Shown: piece after piece, positions 1 to 12,649 of the stretch
Layout: each line of letters begins with the position of its first letter
How positions within the stretch are numbered: position 1 is the first letter of the stretch
Source: Mytilus edulis
Taxonomy: Eukaryota; Mollusca; Bivalvia; Mytilida; Mytilidae
Assembly (NCBI RefSeq): GCF_963676685.1
Contig: NC_092344.1
Coordinates: 90,488,749 to 90,552,748, forward strand
Reading direction: 5' to 3'
DNA length: 64,000 nt
Program-made: the position numbers and the translations under genes
Notes under the pieces: model-generated
Told to the model about the DNA's origin: nothing
What the model saw: only the letters and a program-made list of their open reading frames with translations
The model's database searches: none

Positions 1-1870
1 ATGTTTGTTCAGCATTGTAATTGAGATCGACATATGCAATCAGTAGATAGGCAGGCCATCAACGTGTATAATATTATTGGATGCTTGAGGAAACATTCAT
101 ACTACAAAGCAATCAAGCCAATAAAACCTTTTAACTACATGCATTAGAAAAAAAGAAAGACATACTGCCCAATGAACATGTGTTCTTTAATTGTTATGAT
201 GTCCTTTTGTTCGCATTTAGGTTTATATAAGACTTGAATGTGTATTTTGTTTTTAGCCTTTTTAATATATGATTTCCACTCTATAAATAAAGTATTGAAG
301 TGTTTCTACGGGTCAACACATATATTTTTGGTATATTTGATTGTCGAAATACGCATCTGGTACCGATATATGAGTATCGGTTACGCTATTTCTATCACTG
401 GGTCGTGGTCTCTGCTGGCGGAATGATAGGCCCATAGGGTATCACCAGCACATTAGCCAGCACTTCGGTACTGGAATGAAAATACGGATTTTGTGTTACT
501 AAAATTTGCTGTTACAAAATTTGAACATTATTTAAAATAAAGGAATGCATCTCCATCAAGCACGAGAACTGATTTTTTTGACCGACTTGGGCTATACATT
601 TTGTCCTTTTTGGTTATAGCTCTTCATCTTTTTTATAAGCTTCGGATTTTCAAATATTTTTGATATAATAAATTGTTGAAATGCGCATTTGGTGCGGAAA
701 ATTGGTACCGTTTACATTATCATAATCCATTTTTTTGGTTTTGATCATGACTGAAGAGGTGTTAATTGAAAGTTTCAGTAATGTGTTCTCGTCAGTACAC
801 ATATCTGTCTTTATGAAATGTAAATTGAATAATAGCAAAACATACATAACATGATTCGAATCCAAATTGTTTCAGGAATGTGATACTAAAAAGGAATATA
901 ATTTAAAATGGTGTTTGAGCTTTCTTAACCTTTTCCATGAACGTGCATAATGAAAGTTATTCTAGTGTCCGTTTATTTTTTAAAACATATTTTCCGACAA
1001 GCAGAGACGCATTTACGATTTGCTTACGCACTCTGCTGTTTTCTTCTACAGGTGCAATCTTACTGTGCCATTAATTTCATGTGTAATCTGTCACCTTCCA
1101 TTACCTTGGTCTCAATCCAGTTGAAGTTCATAATCACCATGGCCTCGTCTATTTTTACTGGAACTTATTAAGGTTCTACTTACTTTGGTCAAATGTCTTT
1201 ATTCAAGTGTGTAAACAACTCAAAAACCTTTAATGGTTTGTTATAATTGCTACCAATTTCCAACCTCCAATTTTACATTTTCAAATAATTTATCTTTTTT
1301 GACTGGTTTAACTGATAACTGCAAGCATTTCTGATGAATGTTAATCCATAAATGTAATCTAACATAGCAAACTAAAAGCGTTGAACATGCATGATTCACT
1401 GCTTTAATGTATATATCATTGTGTCTTTTTTTTGGTTTGCTTTTTTGCCTATATATATCTTAAAATGTTCCAATGCGTGTCCCAAGTATATATGTCAATA
1501 TAAACATATTTGTTTTGCAACCTCCTGAATATGTTCCAATTTCATATTCCTCATTTCAAAATGCAAATTAGGCCATTACATTATTTTAGTATTTTTTTAA
1601 ATGTCGAATTTATTCTTTTAGAATTTAAACTGTAATCTCTGAATTATTGACTTTAATCGTGAAATAATGAACTTTGCTCTTGATATTTGTATCATAAATC
1701 TCATTCATTATTAACTCAAATCATCTATTTTTATTTTTTTAAATTTCACTAAGCAGTCATTTTCGGAAACAGTTTTTTTAAGACAAATACCAAAAAACTT
1801 TAGATTTCAAAAACATGGTGATTTAAATTTGGAAATTTGGCAAATTTCTTAGAAAAGGGGGGCGAAAGAT
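1..1870. other. AT-rich intergenic DNA, no gene seen
   Basis: No open frame over about 70 codons and no recognisable exon on either strand. The stretch around 600-660 (a run reading like 'tagctcttcat' followed by 'ttcaaatat') resembles degraded pieces also found near 10470 and 17300, so it is probably old repeat sequence. Confidence 0.6.
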
Positions 1871-1874
1871 ACTA

Positions 1875-2060
1875 GAGAGACATCTAAACTCATAGATAAA
1901 AAACAAACTGACACCATGGCTAAAAAAGAAAAAAAAACCAAACAGACAAACAAATACTAGTACACAAAGACACAACATAGAAAACTAAAGACTAAGCAAC
2001 ACGAACCCCACCAAAAACTGGGGTGATCTCATGTGCTCAACATGTGGCACCCGTCGTGTA
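1875..2060 (-). repeat. Interspersed repeat, family B (inverted copy)
   Basis: The reverse complement carries the same words as copies at 10200, 12655 and 46625: a 'ccccagtttttggtggggtt' segment, a T-rich block, 'catggtgtcag' and 'tttatgagttt'. Family B occurs at least seven times in this window in both orientations and has no intact coding frame. I recognise it as a very common Mytilus repeat, but cannot assign a class. Confidence 0.65.
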
Positions 2061-2339
2061 ATCTTCAAGGATATTTGCCAAAGTTAAAATGTATATTTTC
2101 TAAAAGAAAATTGTTTCAAATTGAATAAAATGAAGTTGATAATTCCTAAAATAAAGTTGCCAGCATCAAACTAAGATAGCAGTTGCAAAATACAAGTAAA
2201 CATTTGATTTTTTTTTTGTACATAACACGTTTCCGTAGCGTACACAACTTTTGGGGTTAATGCACAGTTGGCAACTCTCATTGGCAATCATGTCACGTAT
2301 CCTTATTTTTATATTCGGAGATATAGACTTCTTAACTTT

Positions 2340-3000
2340 ACCTTAGTGATTTAAATAGAGATTAATACATGGCCTTTTCCATGTATTAATCTCTATTTAA
2401 ATCGACCCGGGTGTCATCCCGAGACGGAGTCGAGGTGCTGATATGGGTCAAGGGATGATGCCCGGGCCATGTATTAATCTCCTTATCATATACTTCCGAC
2501 AATTGTTTTATGTAAGGCAAATAACAAATGAAACAACTAAAGCAGTCTAAAACTTTACAAAGAAGTCAAATTATGCATCCAGTATAAAATACTCTATAAT
2601 TGTCCAACAATAGCAGATCCTGTAAATCGGATAAACTATCATCATTGAGAAAATATATATCATTGGATTTTCATGTTTACATCTGTTTTTCAATAACAGC
2701 TGCTTTTACCACTGGATCAAATACACCTTATAGCTCTCCGTCCGCTATTAATGTTCACAAAAGTCCCGTAAAACGTCATAATAAAAAAAACATCTGACGC
2801 CACAATGGAATTTTTTTTGTTATTCTATTTAACGATTAACGTGCAGTAAAATACATTTTGTTAACGTCTGTGTTATTATCGCCGCCATCTTGTTTACATT
2901 GGTTACGAAAAGAAGTTCGGTCAACGTCGTCTATCGAAAAATAACCAACGTCAAAATCAACTACCGGAAGTCCTCTCGACCAATCTTATCAACGTATTCC
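2340..3000. mobile_element. Non-coding element with palindromic end
   Basis: It begins with a perfect inverted repeat of 25-bp arms (2348-2372 and 2379-2403, 6-nt loop), followed by a GC-rich block with CCCGGG motifs. The word 'catgtattaatct' recurs at 2479. An internal segment (2753-2812: 'gtcccgtaaaa', then 'tgacgccaca') is shared with the element at 59790-60500, which shows they belong to one family. No coding capacity. Confidence 0.55.
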
Positions 3001-3189
3001 CTAATAGTCAAATCATAGAAAAATTATTTCATGTTAACACAGAAGTGCTGACTACTAGACTGGAGATAACATTAGGGAAGAAACGTCACCTACTGGTGGT
3101 TGTAAAAACTCATTAAAATTACCAGGCTTAAAATGTGTGATATATACACATTATATGAACATTTCCATTTTACGAATAACGTGTATAGA

Positions 3190-3480
3190 TAATATCAAAT
3201 CAAACGTTTTAAAATAGAGGGATGAATAAAAGCAACAGTAGTATGCTGGTGTTCATAATTCATAAATCGATTGAGAAAAAACAAATCCAGATTACAAACC
3301 AAAACCGAAAAACGAATTATTAGATAATAACTGCCATATTCCATGATACAAACCAATAACAAAGAGACATGTCCTTTTAACTTTCTGCCGTCTTGTTTCC
3401 ACTTGAAGCGCAACTCATGGTTTTTACTTAGACCGAAACCCGTTGCCAAAATCAGAAGCATTGTATCGTGGATGGTATAT
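3190..3480. other. Repeat-like sequence, no gene
   Basis: The open frame on the minus strand here (88 codons) has no recognisable domain. Parts of its sequence ('caaagagacatgtcc', 'ccatgatacaaac') look like a degraded family B copy. I see no gene. Confidence 0.4.
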
Positions 3481-3844
3481 TTTATCCAGAGGCTTACAAG
3501 AAAACAAATATAAATGGCGAAGGCTGTTCAGTGACGTTACGTTGCTTGTACTTCTTTTGATCTCTGATGGAGAGTTTTCTCTTAGACAACCATGCAACAT
3601 CATATTTTATATATATAAGCAGCGAACAATTAAAACATGAGTTGTATTCGGTGTTCAGTAAGAAAGAGTATTTATAGTCAGCTACGCTTACGATTTGGTT
3701 GTTCGAAGTTATTCAACCTTTAGCTGTGTGTGCTGTTTTTGTAAGATATTTTGTTTTTTGTTTGTTTTTGGCATCCCTTTTAACCTTGTTGTCGAATGCC
3801 CCCTTCGTATCTTTGTCCCTATTTCGTGATGCCGAGTGGTCAAA

Positions 3845-5275
3845 TTTACAGACTCAGATCGACGTCCGGCCTCTAATTGACGTCCGTTTCTCAAATCGAC
3901 GTCCAAATCTGACGTCAAATTCTCAAATCGACGTCCAATATTTTGATACTCTAATCGACGTCAAATGTGACGGCATGTATTGACAAAACTACGTCCGATT
4001 GGTTGTAGTCGTCTTTAATCAATGTCCAATATCAATAATTTATAAAGTACTGGACTTAATTGCTTACACTTATACATGTACATGTTTGTATGGTTTAAAC
4101 ATTTATACATAATTTCCATATAGATGTTTTTGAACCCAGAATAGGTATCATGCATATTAAAGTTTCTCTCGATAAAAAGTTAATCGAATCGATCTTCATT
4201 GTGGTGTGTCATTCATATTCATGATAATAAATGGTTTGTGTCTGTCATATTTGTTTTTCGGATTTTTTTAACAAATAAGACCGTCAATTTTATAATTTGA
4301 TTTGTTCACATTATTCATACCACATCTCCTTATTTTCATGTAATCTCTAAAAATTAAAAAAAATGATATCACAACCGGTTTACATATTTAGTCTAGTATG
4401 ACAATGTTATAATGCCTATATCACAGGCAGTTTTGAATTGCTACCATTATTCATGTCATACCACATCTCCTTATTTTCATGTAATCTCTAAAAATAAAAA
4501 AATGATATCACAACCTGTTTACATATTAAGTCTAGTATGATAATGTTATAAATCTTTAACAAAAAAAAAACCCATTTAAAAAAAAATAGATCCTATTTGT
4601 CACACAGGAAATGTTCAAAGGTCTAAAGATTTCGGCTGCTGTCGGTTCTGGTCAACTTTCTATTTTGTGTCCAAACCGGACGTTGATTAGAGAGGCTAAA
4701 AATTGGCCATCGATTAGATAAGCGAAAACATGGACGTCGATAAGATAAGCATACAATTGGACGTCGATTTGGAATGTTATTTTATTGTGACATCAGATAA
4801 GAGATTAGAGACCGGACGTCGATCTGAGTCTTACATATATAGGTCGTTTTATTTTCTTTGACTTTGGGTTCTTATTCACGTATTCTCACATGCCATTTAT
4901 CAATGTGCAAGTACATGTATAAGTGTAAGTACAGCAATTTATCATTTTACTATTAATTTATATTGGACATCGATTAGAGAAGACTTCGTGTTTGTGTTGT
5001 GTACTATTGTTTTTCTGTTTGTCCTTTTCATTTTTAGCCATGGCGTTGTCAGTTTATTGTCGATTTATGAGTTAGACTGTCCCTCTGGTATCTTTCGTCC
5101 CTCTTTTTCAATCAATCGGACGTCGTTTTGGAAATACATGAAGGCACATTGGACGTCGATTAGAGAATTAAACAATTGGACATCGATTTGAGAATGTGAC
5201 GTCAGATTTGGACGTCGATTTGAGGAACGGATGTCGATAAGAGACCGGACGTCGATCTGAGTCTAACATATATAC
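3845..5275. mobile_element. Foldback-like element rich in GACGTC
   Basis: The left arm (3850-3975) is built of repeated 'atcgacgtcc' words. The reverse words 'ggacgtcgat' fill a right arm at 4675-4835 and again 5125-5270. The outer ends match: 'cagatcgacgtccgg' at about 3857 against 'ccggacgtcgatctgag' at about 4812 and 5247. The interior holds a direct duplication of about 110 bp (4311-4415 and 4443-4550). A family B copy (about 4985-5115) sits between the two right arms. No transposase frame is visible, so this is a non-autonomous foldback-type element, probably nested. Confidence 0.6.
4985..5115 (+). repeat. Interspersed repeat, family B
   Basis: Contains 'gccatggcgttgtcag', 'tttatgagttagactgtcc' and 'ggtatctttcgtccctc', as in the copies at 10200 and 12655. 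It lies inside the GACGTC foldback region. Confidence 0.65.
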
Positions 5276-5384
5276 CAGTTCCATTGCTTCAATCTATCAA
5301 AACATTAACAATTCTATTCAAGTTATGAATTTATTTTAATATACTTAAAACATTAACTAAATATATAACAATTTACAATAGAAC

Positions 5385-5390
5385 TTTATT
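5385..5390 (-). terminator. Poly(A) signal AATAAA of the first FAS1 gene
   Basis: AATAAA on the minus strand, about 25 nt after the TAA stop at 5414. Confidence 0.6.
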
Positions 5391-5413
5391 TACAATAACA
5401 TTATCATGTTTTC

Positions 5414-8400
5414 TTATTTCGGTGGTAACAATACTGTGTCAATGACATGGATGACTCCATTTGTGACGGGTATATCAGCCATTGTAACTTTGGCATTATT
5501 TATCATCACACCACCTGAAAAATAAATAAAAGAAAAGATATAAACTCATCATAAAAACGAATAAAGTTTAATTCTTTCAGCTCCAGCACTTGAAAAAAAT
5601 TAAGCTTGCACGGGCCATATGATTTGTAGGTTAAAACAGATGACATTTATAATTGTCAAATTTTGTAAATAAGATTACCATATCAGGACAGATCAGATTA
5701 GCAGTAACGCTGTGACGCAAAAGGTGGTTCAAATAAAATCCACCTAGTTCAATTTTAAGGAATTGTCCAATAATTCATTAAATTGACACAGTTCTTACAA
5801 TAAAAAATATATTAGGTAGATGTCATTGAGAAACAATCTTTGGAAACACTGTCAAGGGCCATGAAATAAATCCTAGGCATATGCATTGTATTTGCTGTTT
5901 TATATACTACGTATATGTAACTCATATTACCTGAACTTATATCTACTTTTACTGATTTACCCTCTACAGTTGGTACCATTCCGTTTGATAGCCCGGCACT
6001 ATAGACTGTTCCCTTAACAACATGATACGTTAGCACCTCTACAACGTAAATGTAATAAATTACATTTTTGTCAACAAAGAGACACACATTGCTTCTACGG
6101 AAGTGTTTTATACACATTTAAAGGACACAAACAGTGTTCTTTACTACAATTTCTTCTCAATGATGAAATAAATAACAAATTAATCGCGCTTAAGGTGGTA
6201 CCTAACACTACAGTGAGATAACTCTGTAAAATCAGCTTAACGTTTTTTAAATTACGTTGTGTTGTTAAAGGAATATTAAGCTTCTCAATGATCAAAATAA
6301 GTGTTTGTCAAACTGCTATATAACCAGTGTAATTTTTCTGATAAAACGGTTGGTTCAAATTTTTTAAAATTTTTATATTTTTGTCAAAGGGTCAAAGTAA
6401 GTACTTAGTCAAAATTTCAAGAAAATTAAACGAGCCAAATTAATTTTAGTTAAAGTGTTGGGTACCACCTTAATAGCTAATCTGTATAAAAACGAAATAC
6501 CACTTGATTGAAATTTTAGCAATGTCTACAGATGATCCAATGCATTATTCTTTCAAGATCTAGATAATCACGACATTTTCTAGATATACAAATCAAAACA
6601 ATGTTATTTGTCTAGTTGGTTGTGAGTGTACTACCTCGTTGACTTGTACTACGTCCCTTTCCTTCATAATACGAACTCAACATTATCATAAAAACATTAT
6701 GGTATAACAGATAATATATTTTTTATACAACGCTCGCTTAATGTATATTATAATTGATTGCTAAAATGCAGTATGGATAATGATAAGGAAATTGTTACTA
6801 AGAAAATTGGTACCGTTAATTTTATTACAACTTAATGTTCTACAAGTCTTACCGATGAGAGCTGTCTGGTTCTGTAGAAGTTTGTTTATTGCATCTGGTG
6901 GGAGTTTGTTAAATGCTTCGTTTGTTGGTGCAAATAGAGTAAATGGGCCACCTACAACATACATATTTTAATTTTTTTGGTTCCTTTCATGTAAGAATAC
7001 TGCAAAAAATACTGTAGTAAAGTTTAGCATGAACCGTTTTACTTAAAAATCAGCACTCGGTATTAAAAGCGAACATTCATAATTTTATCTAAGAAAATCA
7101 AAATGTCAGTATTTGTCTAAGAGAGATGAAAAATATTATTGTAGAATATTGTAGAATATAACAAAACAGGTTACCATCACAGAAGGTCGGTAGCATCTAA
7201 AAATTAAAACAATGAAAAAAGATTAATCAAAAATACAGAACTCCGAGGAAAATTCAAATCGGAAGTCCCTAATCAAATGGCAAAATCAAATGAAAAACAA
7301 TTAACAAAGGATAAATACAATTTCGACAGAATGATAAACTGTTTTGTATTAAAAAGAAAGACATTTTTAAATAGTTCGTTTCCATTTATGTTGGTGTTTG
7401 TTTTGTTGCACGTCAGTGTTCCTGTTGTACTCTTATAGTTGGTATGTTTCCTACGGTTTTTTGTTTTAAACTTCGGATTTGTTTTCCCTCAATCGATTTA
7501 TAACTTTTGAACACCGTTATAATGTTGACATTTTCGTACGATTGTTTTTATTTTTATATACGCTTCCTTTTAAGAATAAAATTATCTCCTTAATTTTTGC
7601 TGTTCATTTCCCTATGAATAGTGACAAATCAAAAAGAAAAGAATTGCATTCCAACACAAAATCATTGATACATTTGATTTGACTAAAACAGCCTCGTTAA
7701 AAACAATTCCTTTGGATATACGTAATTACAAATGGACACTTTCACCTATTTTACCTGATAATGTTGCTCCAAGTCTAGCACTTACTACTAAGAATACAAG
7801 ACTCGAAAAATCTTTTTGACCTGCAGCAAACTCTACAATATTTTGAGTTGGGATCTCTGCAAGGACTTTGTCAATTACATGGATGACACCATTTGTTGCA
7901 TTTTGGTCGGCCAATATTACCTTGCTCCCATCTACAGCTACAGTCTGAAGGTTTACAAAATAAATTACAGTTTTGCTATTTTACCCAAAAAAGTATGAAG
8001 ATACCAAATATTACTTGGTTCATGTTTTTGAAGAATCCCGTTTGTCTATTTGTCTAGCTTTTTTCTGTAAAACTATTTGTCTTACCTCACCTGATGATTT
8101 TATTTACCCTACTTTGCTGCATTTTTGTGATCTTTTCATTAAAATTAATCTTTGTATATGTGTCGTTGTGTCTGTTTGTTGAAAGACTTTACAATTAATG
8201 ACTGCAATACTATTTTTGTAAGTATTTTTAAAGAGAATAATCAGAATACATATTAAAGTTCCAAAATAAAGAGGTGGATGATTCTCAATGAGACAACAAT
8301 CCATTATTACCAAAAGACAAAGATGTAAATTATCATGTCATTGTATCACATTCAAGAATGAGCCCAACCTATATTGTAAAAGACAAATAAAAAAAAAAGA

Positions 8401-9848
8401 CACAAGACACTAATTACATATTTAAGAGAACTAACTGAACGCAAAAGAATTACCTGTCCGTAAATGTTAACTCTGACTTTTGCACCATTCAGTGTGGCTG
8501 CTGTCATATCATTGGTTAACTGACTTGAGTAAACTTTACCGCTCAAAACATGGAACAGCAGTACAGATTCTAGCAATTTTTTATCATTCATTAATTTATT
8601 TAAAACAGCTGGTGGTAGAGCTGCAAAGGCTGCATCAGTGGGCCCAAATACCGTAAATGGACCTATAATGAAGAGAGAAAAAGTAAAATGAAAAATAATA
8701 AAAATACCGAACTTCAAAGAAAATTCAAAACGGAATGACCATTATCAAATGGTAAAATCAAAAGCTCAAACACATCAAACCAATGGAAAACAACTGTCAT
8801 TTTCCTGAATTGGTACAGTCATTTCATTATGTAGAAATGTTAGATTTAACGTTTAAAAGCTAGCTGAAACTCTCACTTGATTGACAGTCGCATAAAAGTC
8901 AAGTTTACTGACAAATATGTTTAAGCAAAAACCACCCGACATGATAGGTAAAATGTCAAAAAGTGTGGTTGAACAATTGTGCTATAATGTTAAATAAAAA
9001 CAACCAGCTATGTCAACAAAGAAAAAAAGGCATAAAGACAATCTATAAACAAGGCAAATATGAAAGAAAAGGAAACAAAAAAGACAAGCAGAATAAGACA
9101 ATGGGGTGATGCATAAGAACCGAGTCACGTCAAAATGATATTACTAAACATGAACTACAAAGAATAAAAATATATATTCACAGACAAACAAATAACAGAC
9201 TATACCACATACTTAACATGTAAAGATTAAAAATATTATTAAAGACAAAAAAGAACACTATTACACATATAAAACATCGTATAAATAACAGTTAAGAATA
9301 AGTAAACGGTTGATTCGTTTGTGAAGTAAAATTACATGTTCATTATAGTATATATTTGAGATTTTACCTTTTTATATTGTCTGGTTGTTCTTTAACTACT
9401 ATTGAAATTTGTAATTACATTTCAGAAATAAAAAGTATTACCTGCTCATATGAGTTGCAAATTTTTTTTTGTTAGTAATGCTTGTTGATCCAATGGTATC
9501 TGAACATTATTTTTTTTATGTGAAATTTTAATACAACGAAAACACTTCATACGAATTATTTTGCTGTAACAAACGAAGAAGCATTTTTTTAGGAATACTT
9601 AAAAATATAAAAAAACGCAAACGAATAATCTAAATATTTGATGTATATTGTCTGCAGGATTGTTTTTCTATAAATTTCCTTAAACAGTAAAAAAAAATAC
9701 ATGACTAACCTTGACCGGACAAAGTATCAGCAAGCCCTGCATCTTTGACTAAGTTCACGAGAGTTTTAGCTCCAAGTTTTTCTGCAAGTTCTGGGATCGT
9801 CTGCGCATTAGAAAGCACAAAACAAACCACTAACAAGATCAGTTTCAT
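5414..9848 (-). CDS. Secreted protein with two fasciclin (FAS1) domains
   Basis: Six coding exons on the minus strand, all with GT-AG junctions and consistent phases: 9848-9710, 8662-8454, 7944-7755, 6951-6853, 6038-5931 and 5514-5414. They join to 846 nt, 281 aa. Residues 1-15 form a signal peptide (MKLILLVVCFVLSNA). Domain 1 has an H1-type motif TVFGPTDAAF (50-59) and H2-type NGVIHVIDKVL (134-144). Domain 2 has TLFAPTNEAF (184-193) and NGVIHVIDTVL (267-277). There is no transmembrane segment or GPI-type tail; it ends LLPPK. FAS1 proteins (periostin, TGFBI, fasciclin) act in extracellular adhesion and matrix; the exact role here is unknown. A TATA box lies upstream and a poly(A) signal downstream. 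The gene at 24817-29811 is a paralogue with the same intron phases. A TTAA-flanked MITE sits in intron 4. Domain identity is certain; splice sites are read by eye. Confidence 0.9.
6190..6473. mobile_element. TTAA-flanked MITE, copy 1
   Basis: A 284-bp non-coding element bounded by TTAA on both sides. Its terminal inverted repeats read GGTGGTACCTAACAC and, inverted, GTGTTGGGTACCACC. The TTAA target suggests mobilisation by a piggyBac-type transposase. It lies in the intron between exons 4 and 5 of the first FAS1 gene. A second copy is at 26016-26262. Confidence 0.8.
7420..7530 (+). repeat. Fragment of interspersed repeat, family C
   Basis: Words such as 'tggtatgtttcctacgg' and 'atcgatttataacttttgaac' recall the family seen at 14440-14705 and 16385-16480. 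Intronic in the first FAS1 gene and degraded. Confidence 0.4.
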
Positions 9849-9900
9849 GGTGCCAGTATTTGATTATTCAACGTTAATAATTTCGCTTGATTTGTTATTC

Positions 9901-9908
9901 CTTTTATA
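9901..9908 (-). promoter_or_regulatory. TATA box of the first FAS1 gene
   Basis: The minus strand reads TATAAAAG in the context GGATATAAAAGG, about 55 nt upstream of the ATG at 9848. That leaves room for a start site about 30 nt downstream and a short 5' leader. Confidence 0.6.
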
Positions 9909-10194
9909 TCCATAACTTATCCCTTTCCCATTCAGGCGACATTGTTTCTGTTGATAACGGAAACAATTGCATAATGTTGCTCTAGTAATTCATGTGACAA
10001 GAAGACTGACACATTAGTTTAGACGTATTTTGGTTATGGCAATCTAATCTTTGGAATTCCAAAGTACTTGTTCTTAACATAAGGTCGCAAATACCTGAGT
10101 TAATTTTGTCCTCATACTATGTAGAACACTCTTTGGTTCTGATGTCCTTAAATAATTTATGTAGTTGGCTTCTCGAACTTTTAAATTCGAGCGT

Positions 10195-10380
10195 ACCTTA
10201 TGAGATCACCCCTAGTTTTTGGTGGGGTTCGTGTTGTTTATTCTTTAGTTTTCTATATTGTGCCATGTGTACTATTGTTTGTCTATTTGTCTTTTTCATT
10301 TTTAGCCATGGCGTTGTCAGTTATTTTCGATTTATGAGTTTGACTGTCCCTTTGGTATCGTTCGTCCCTCTTTTATGAAG
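10195..10380 (+). repeat. Interspersed repeat, family B
   Basis: A fairly complete copy running from 'agatcacccctagtttttgg' through 'gccatggcgttgtcag' to 'gtatcgttcgtccctc'. The open frame through it (about 90 codons) is a by-product of the repeat. Confidence 0.7.
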
Positions 10381-10384
10381 GATG

Positions 10385-10945
10385 TATTTTTTCTGTTGAG
10401 ATTAAGTAATGCATCTCCCTCATGTAAAGCTGTTTTTTTTTTATTCGTTTTGGCTGTATGTTTTGTTCATAAGCTCTTCAATATTTGGAATTTCAAATAG
10501 TTTGGCCTCTTAAAATAATGATATACATATTATATTTTCGAATCATGCATTCATCTGAAGCTGTTTACTGTTACCGTTAATGATGTTGTTGACAATTGTG
10601 TGGTATGCACTGAATTCAGTATAATTTCGCTTACCTAACCGATATAAGTATTTCTGTAAAATATAGTAAATCCTTGCATTGAATCCAGGTAGGACATAAT
10701 GCTTAAGATATTCAGAAAGAAACAAAGAAAAAAGTGCTCATGATTTAGGAAATATCCAATCAGAATAGTAATGATGTTTAAAGATATGCAAGATCTTCTA
10801 TTATTTACTTTTTCACTTGAATACTAACTATAAAAAAATAAAGAGAAAATCTTTCGAATTCGTGTTGTTTCTTATTTATTATTTATAACTGTTGATGTAA
10901 ATGTCCTTTGTTTTTTTTAGTCTTTGTTGATTGTTACTGTCTTAA
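10385..10945. other. AT-rich intergenic DNA, no gene
   Basis: Only short open frames. The 'ataagctcttcaatatttgg' words near 10470 match pieces at 620 and 17290 and point to old repeat debris. Confidence 0.5.
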
Positions 10946-10964
10946 ATTATATCAAGCATTGGTA

Positions 10965-12300
10965 GAAAAAGTTGCTATACAAACAAATTTAATAATACTT
11001 TAAGATGTTTGGATGATATTCTTGCTCTCAATAATGACGACTTCAGTATGTATACTAAAGAAATTTATCCTGTTGAACTTACTTTAAATAAAGCTAATAC
11101 TAACAATTACCACTGCCATTTCCTCGATCTTGATATCTATATTATTAACGAAAAGCTTAATACTAAAATTTATGATAAAAGATATGATTTTTCATTTCCT
11201 ATCGTTAATTATCCACTCTTAAATGGTGACGTTCCCATGTCAATTTCTTACGGTGTTTATATATCTCAACTTGTACGATTTGCTCGTGGTTGTAACAATG
11301 TTTTAGATTTTAACGAGAGAAATTTATGTATTACTGAAAAATTATTACACCAGTGTTTTCGATATCACAAACTAGTCAAAACATTTACTAAATTTTATCA
11401 TCGGTATAAGACCATCATTCGTAAATATAGCTAAACATGCAGACTTCTTATACGTTCAGATATTTCACATCCAATTTTTTATGGAAATATTCTTTATAAA
11501 GCACAACAATGTCAGTATTCACATCAGAAGCTAACAAAACCTTTAAATAGACTTATTAAAAAGGGATATAGTTACGATACTGTTGTCAGGTCATTAGAAA
11601 TTGCATATTTTGGCGTTAATACTGATTCACGTATATGGTCTTTGCATCGGAACTATACATTCATTTAAAAAACAGTTGGCATAACATGGGTTATGTTCTT
11701 CTCATATATGTTATGATGGTATGGTACTAAACCGCTAATGGGAATGATTGTACCTAATATTCATATGATGAAGAAATAATCTTTCTATCAGTTTAATTGA
11801 AGTCTGGAGCTGGCATGTCAGTTAACTGCTAGTAGTCTGTTGTTATTTATGTATTATTGTCATTTTGTTTATTTTCTTTGGTTACACCTTCTGACATCAG
11901 ACTCGGATTTCTCTTGAACTGAATTTTAATGTGCGTATTGTTATGCGTTTACTTTTCTACATTGGCTAGAGATAATGAGGGTTGAGATCTCATAAACATG
12001 TTTAACCCCGCCGCATGTTTGCGCCTATCCCAAGTCTGGAGCATCTAGCCTTTGTTAGTCTTGTATTTTTTTAAATTTTAGTTTCTTGTGTACAATTTGG
12101 AGTTTAGTATGGCGTTCATTATCACTGAACTAGTATATATATTGTTTAGGGGCCAGCTGAAGGACGCTTCGGGTGTGGGAATTTTTCGCCTCATTGAAGA
12201 CCTGTTGGTGACCTTCTGCTGTTGTCTGGCCTTCTATGGTCGAGTTGTTGTCTCTTTGACACATTCCTCATTTCCATTCTCAATTTGTTTCTTCAAATCG
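10965..12300 (+). pseudogene. Dead retroelement: reverse transcriptase C-terminal part plus 3' tail
   Basis: A frame open to the TAA at 11432-11434 translates to LRCLDDILALNN, then NNYHCHFLDLDIYI, YDFSFPIVNYP and ISQLVRFARGC. This is the catalytic [YF]xDD region and following thumb-type segment of a reverse transcriptase seen in many bivalve and lancelet retroelements. The usual tyrosine of YLDD is cysteine here. After the stop the homologous frame continues (LLIRSDISHPIFYGNILY, LTKPLNRLIKKGYS) to about 11670, then is lost. The rest (to 12300) is a non-coding tail ending 'gttgttgtctctttgacaca'. No upstream polymerase fingers or integrase or nuclease are visible. Likely a 5'-truncated copy; class uncertain, Penelope-like possible. 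Confidence 0.7.
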
Positions 12301-12424
12301 ATTTATGTGTTTTAATCTGCAATATGCTTCTGTTTCATTTATTTAAAAGTTTCTCTTTACATTATGCATTACCAACTGCTAAATCAAGCATACATTAAAT
12401 GCGATAATATGTGTTATTATTATT

Positions 12425-12585
12425 TTTAAAAACTCTTAACTTCAAGTGGATGCTTTAGAAAAGTACTATTCATATAAACGGATATCCTCATTGTTTCCAT
12501 TATTGACATAAACTCAAACTTCAATTGTGTGCTCTAGAAAAAGTTCAATTACATGAACGGATATCAACATTGTGCAAAAAGTGTG
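12425..12585 (+). repeat. Imperfect direct duplication of about 75 bp
   Basis: Segments at about 12430-12500 and 12510-12580 share 'aactt.aa.t', 'gct.tagaaaa', 'acggatatc' and 'cattgt'. Non-coding, upstream of the GPCR. Confidence 0.45.
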
Positions 12586-12649
12586 CCAAACTTTCATGTT
12601 TCTCATAACTATAACATGATCGAGACGACAGGTGTCACATGAGGAGCAC

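Noticed and set aside
6340-6360. 'ggttcaaat' tRNA T-loop-like word
   Set aside because: It is part of the TTAA-flanked MITE and no cloverleaf can be formed around it; I found no tRNA gene in the window.
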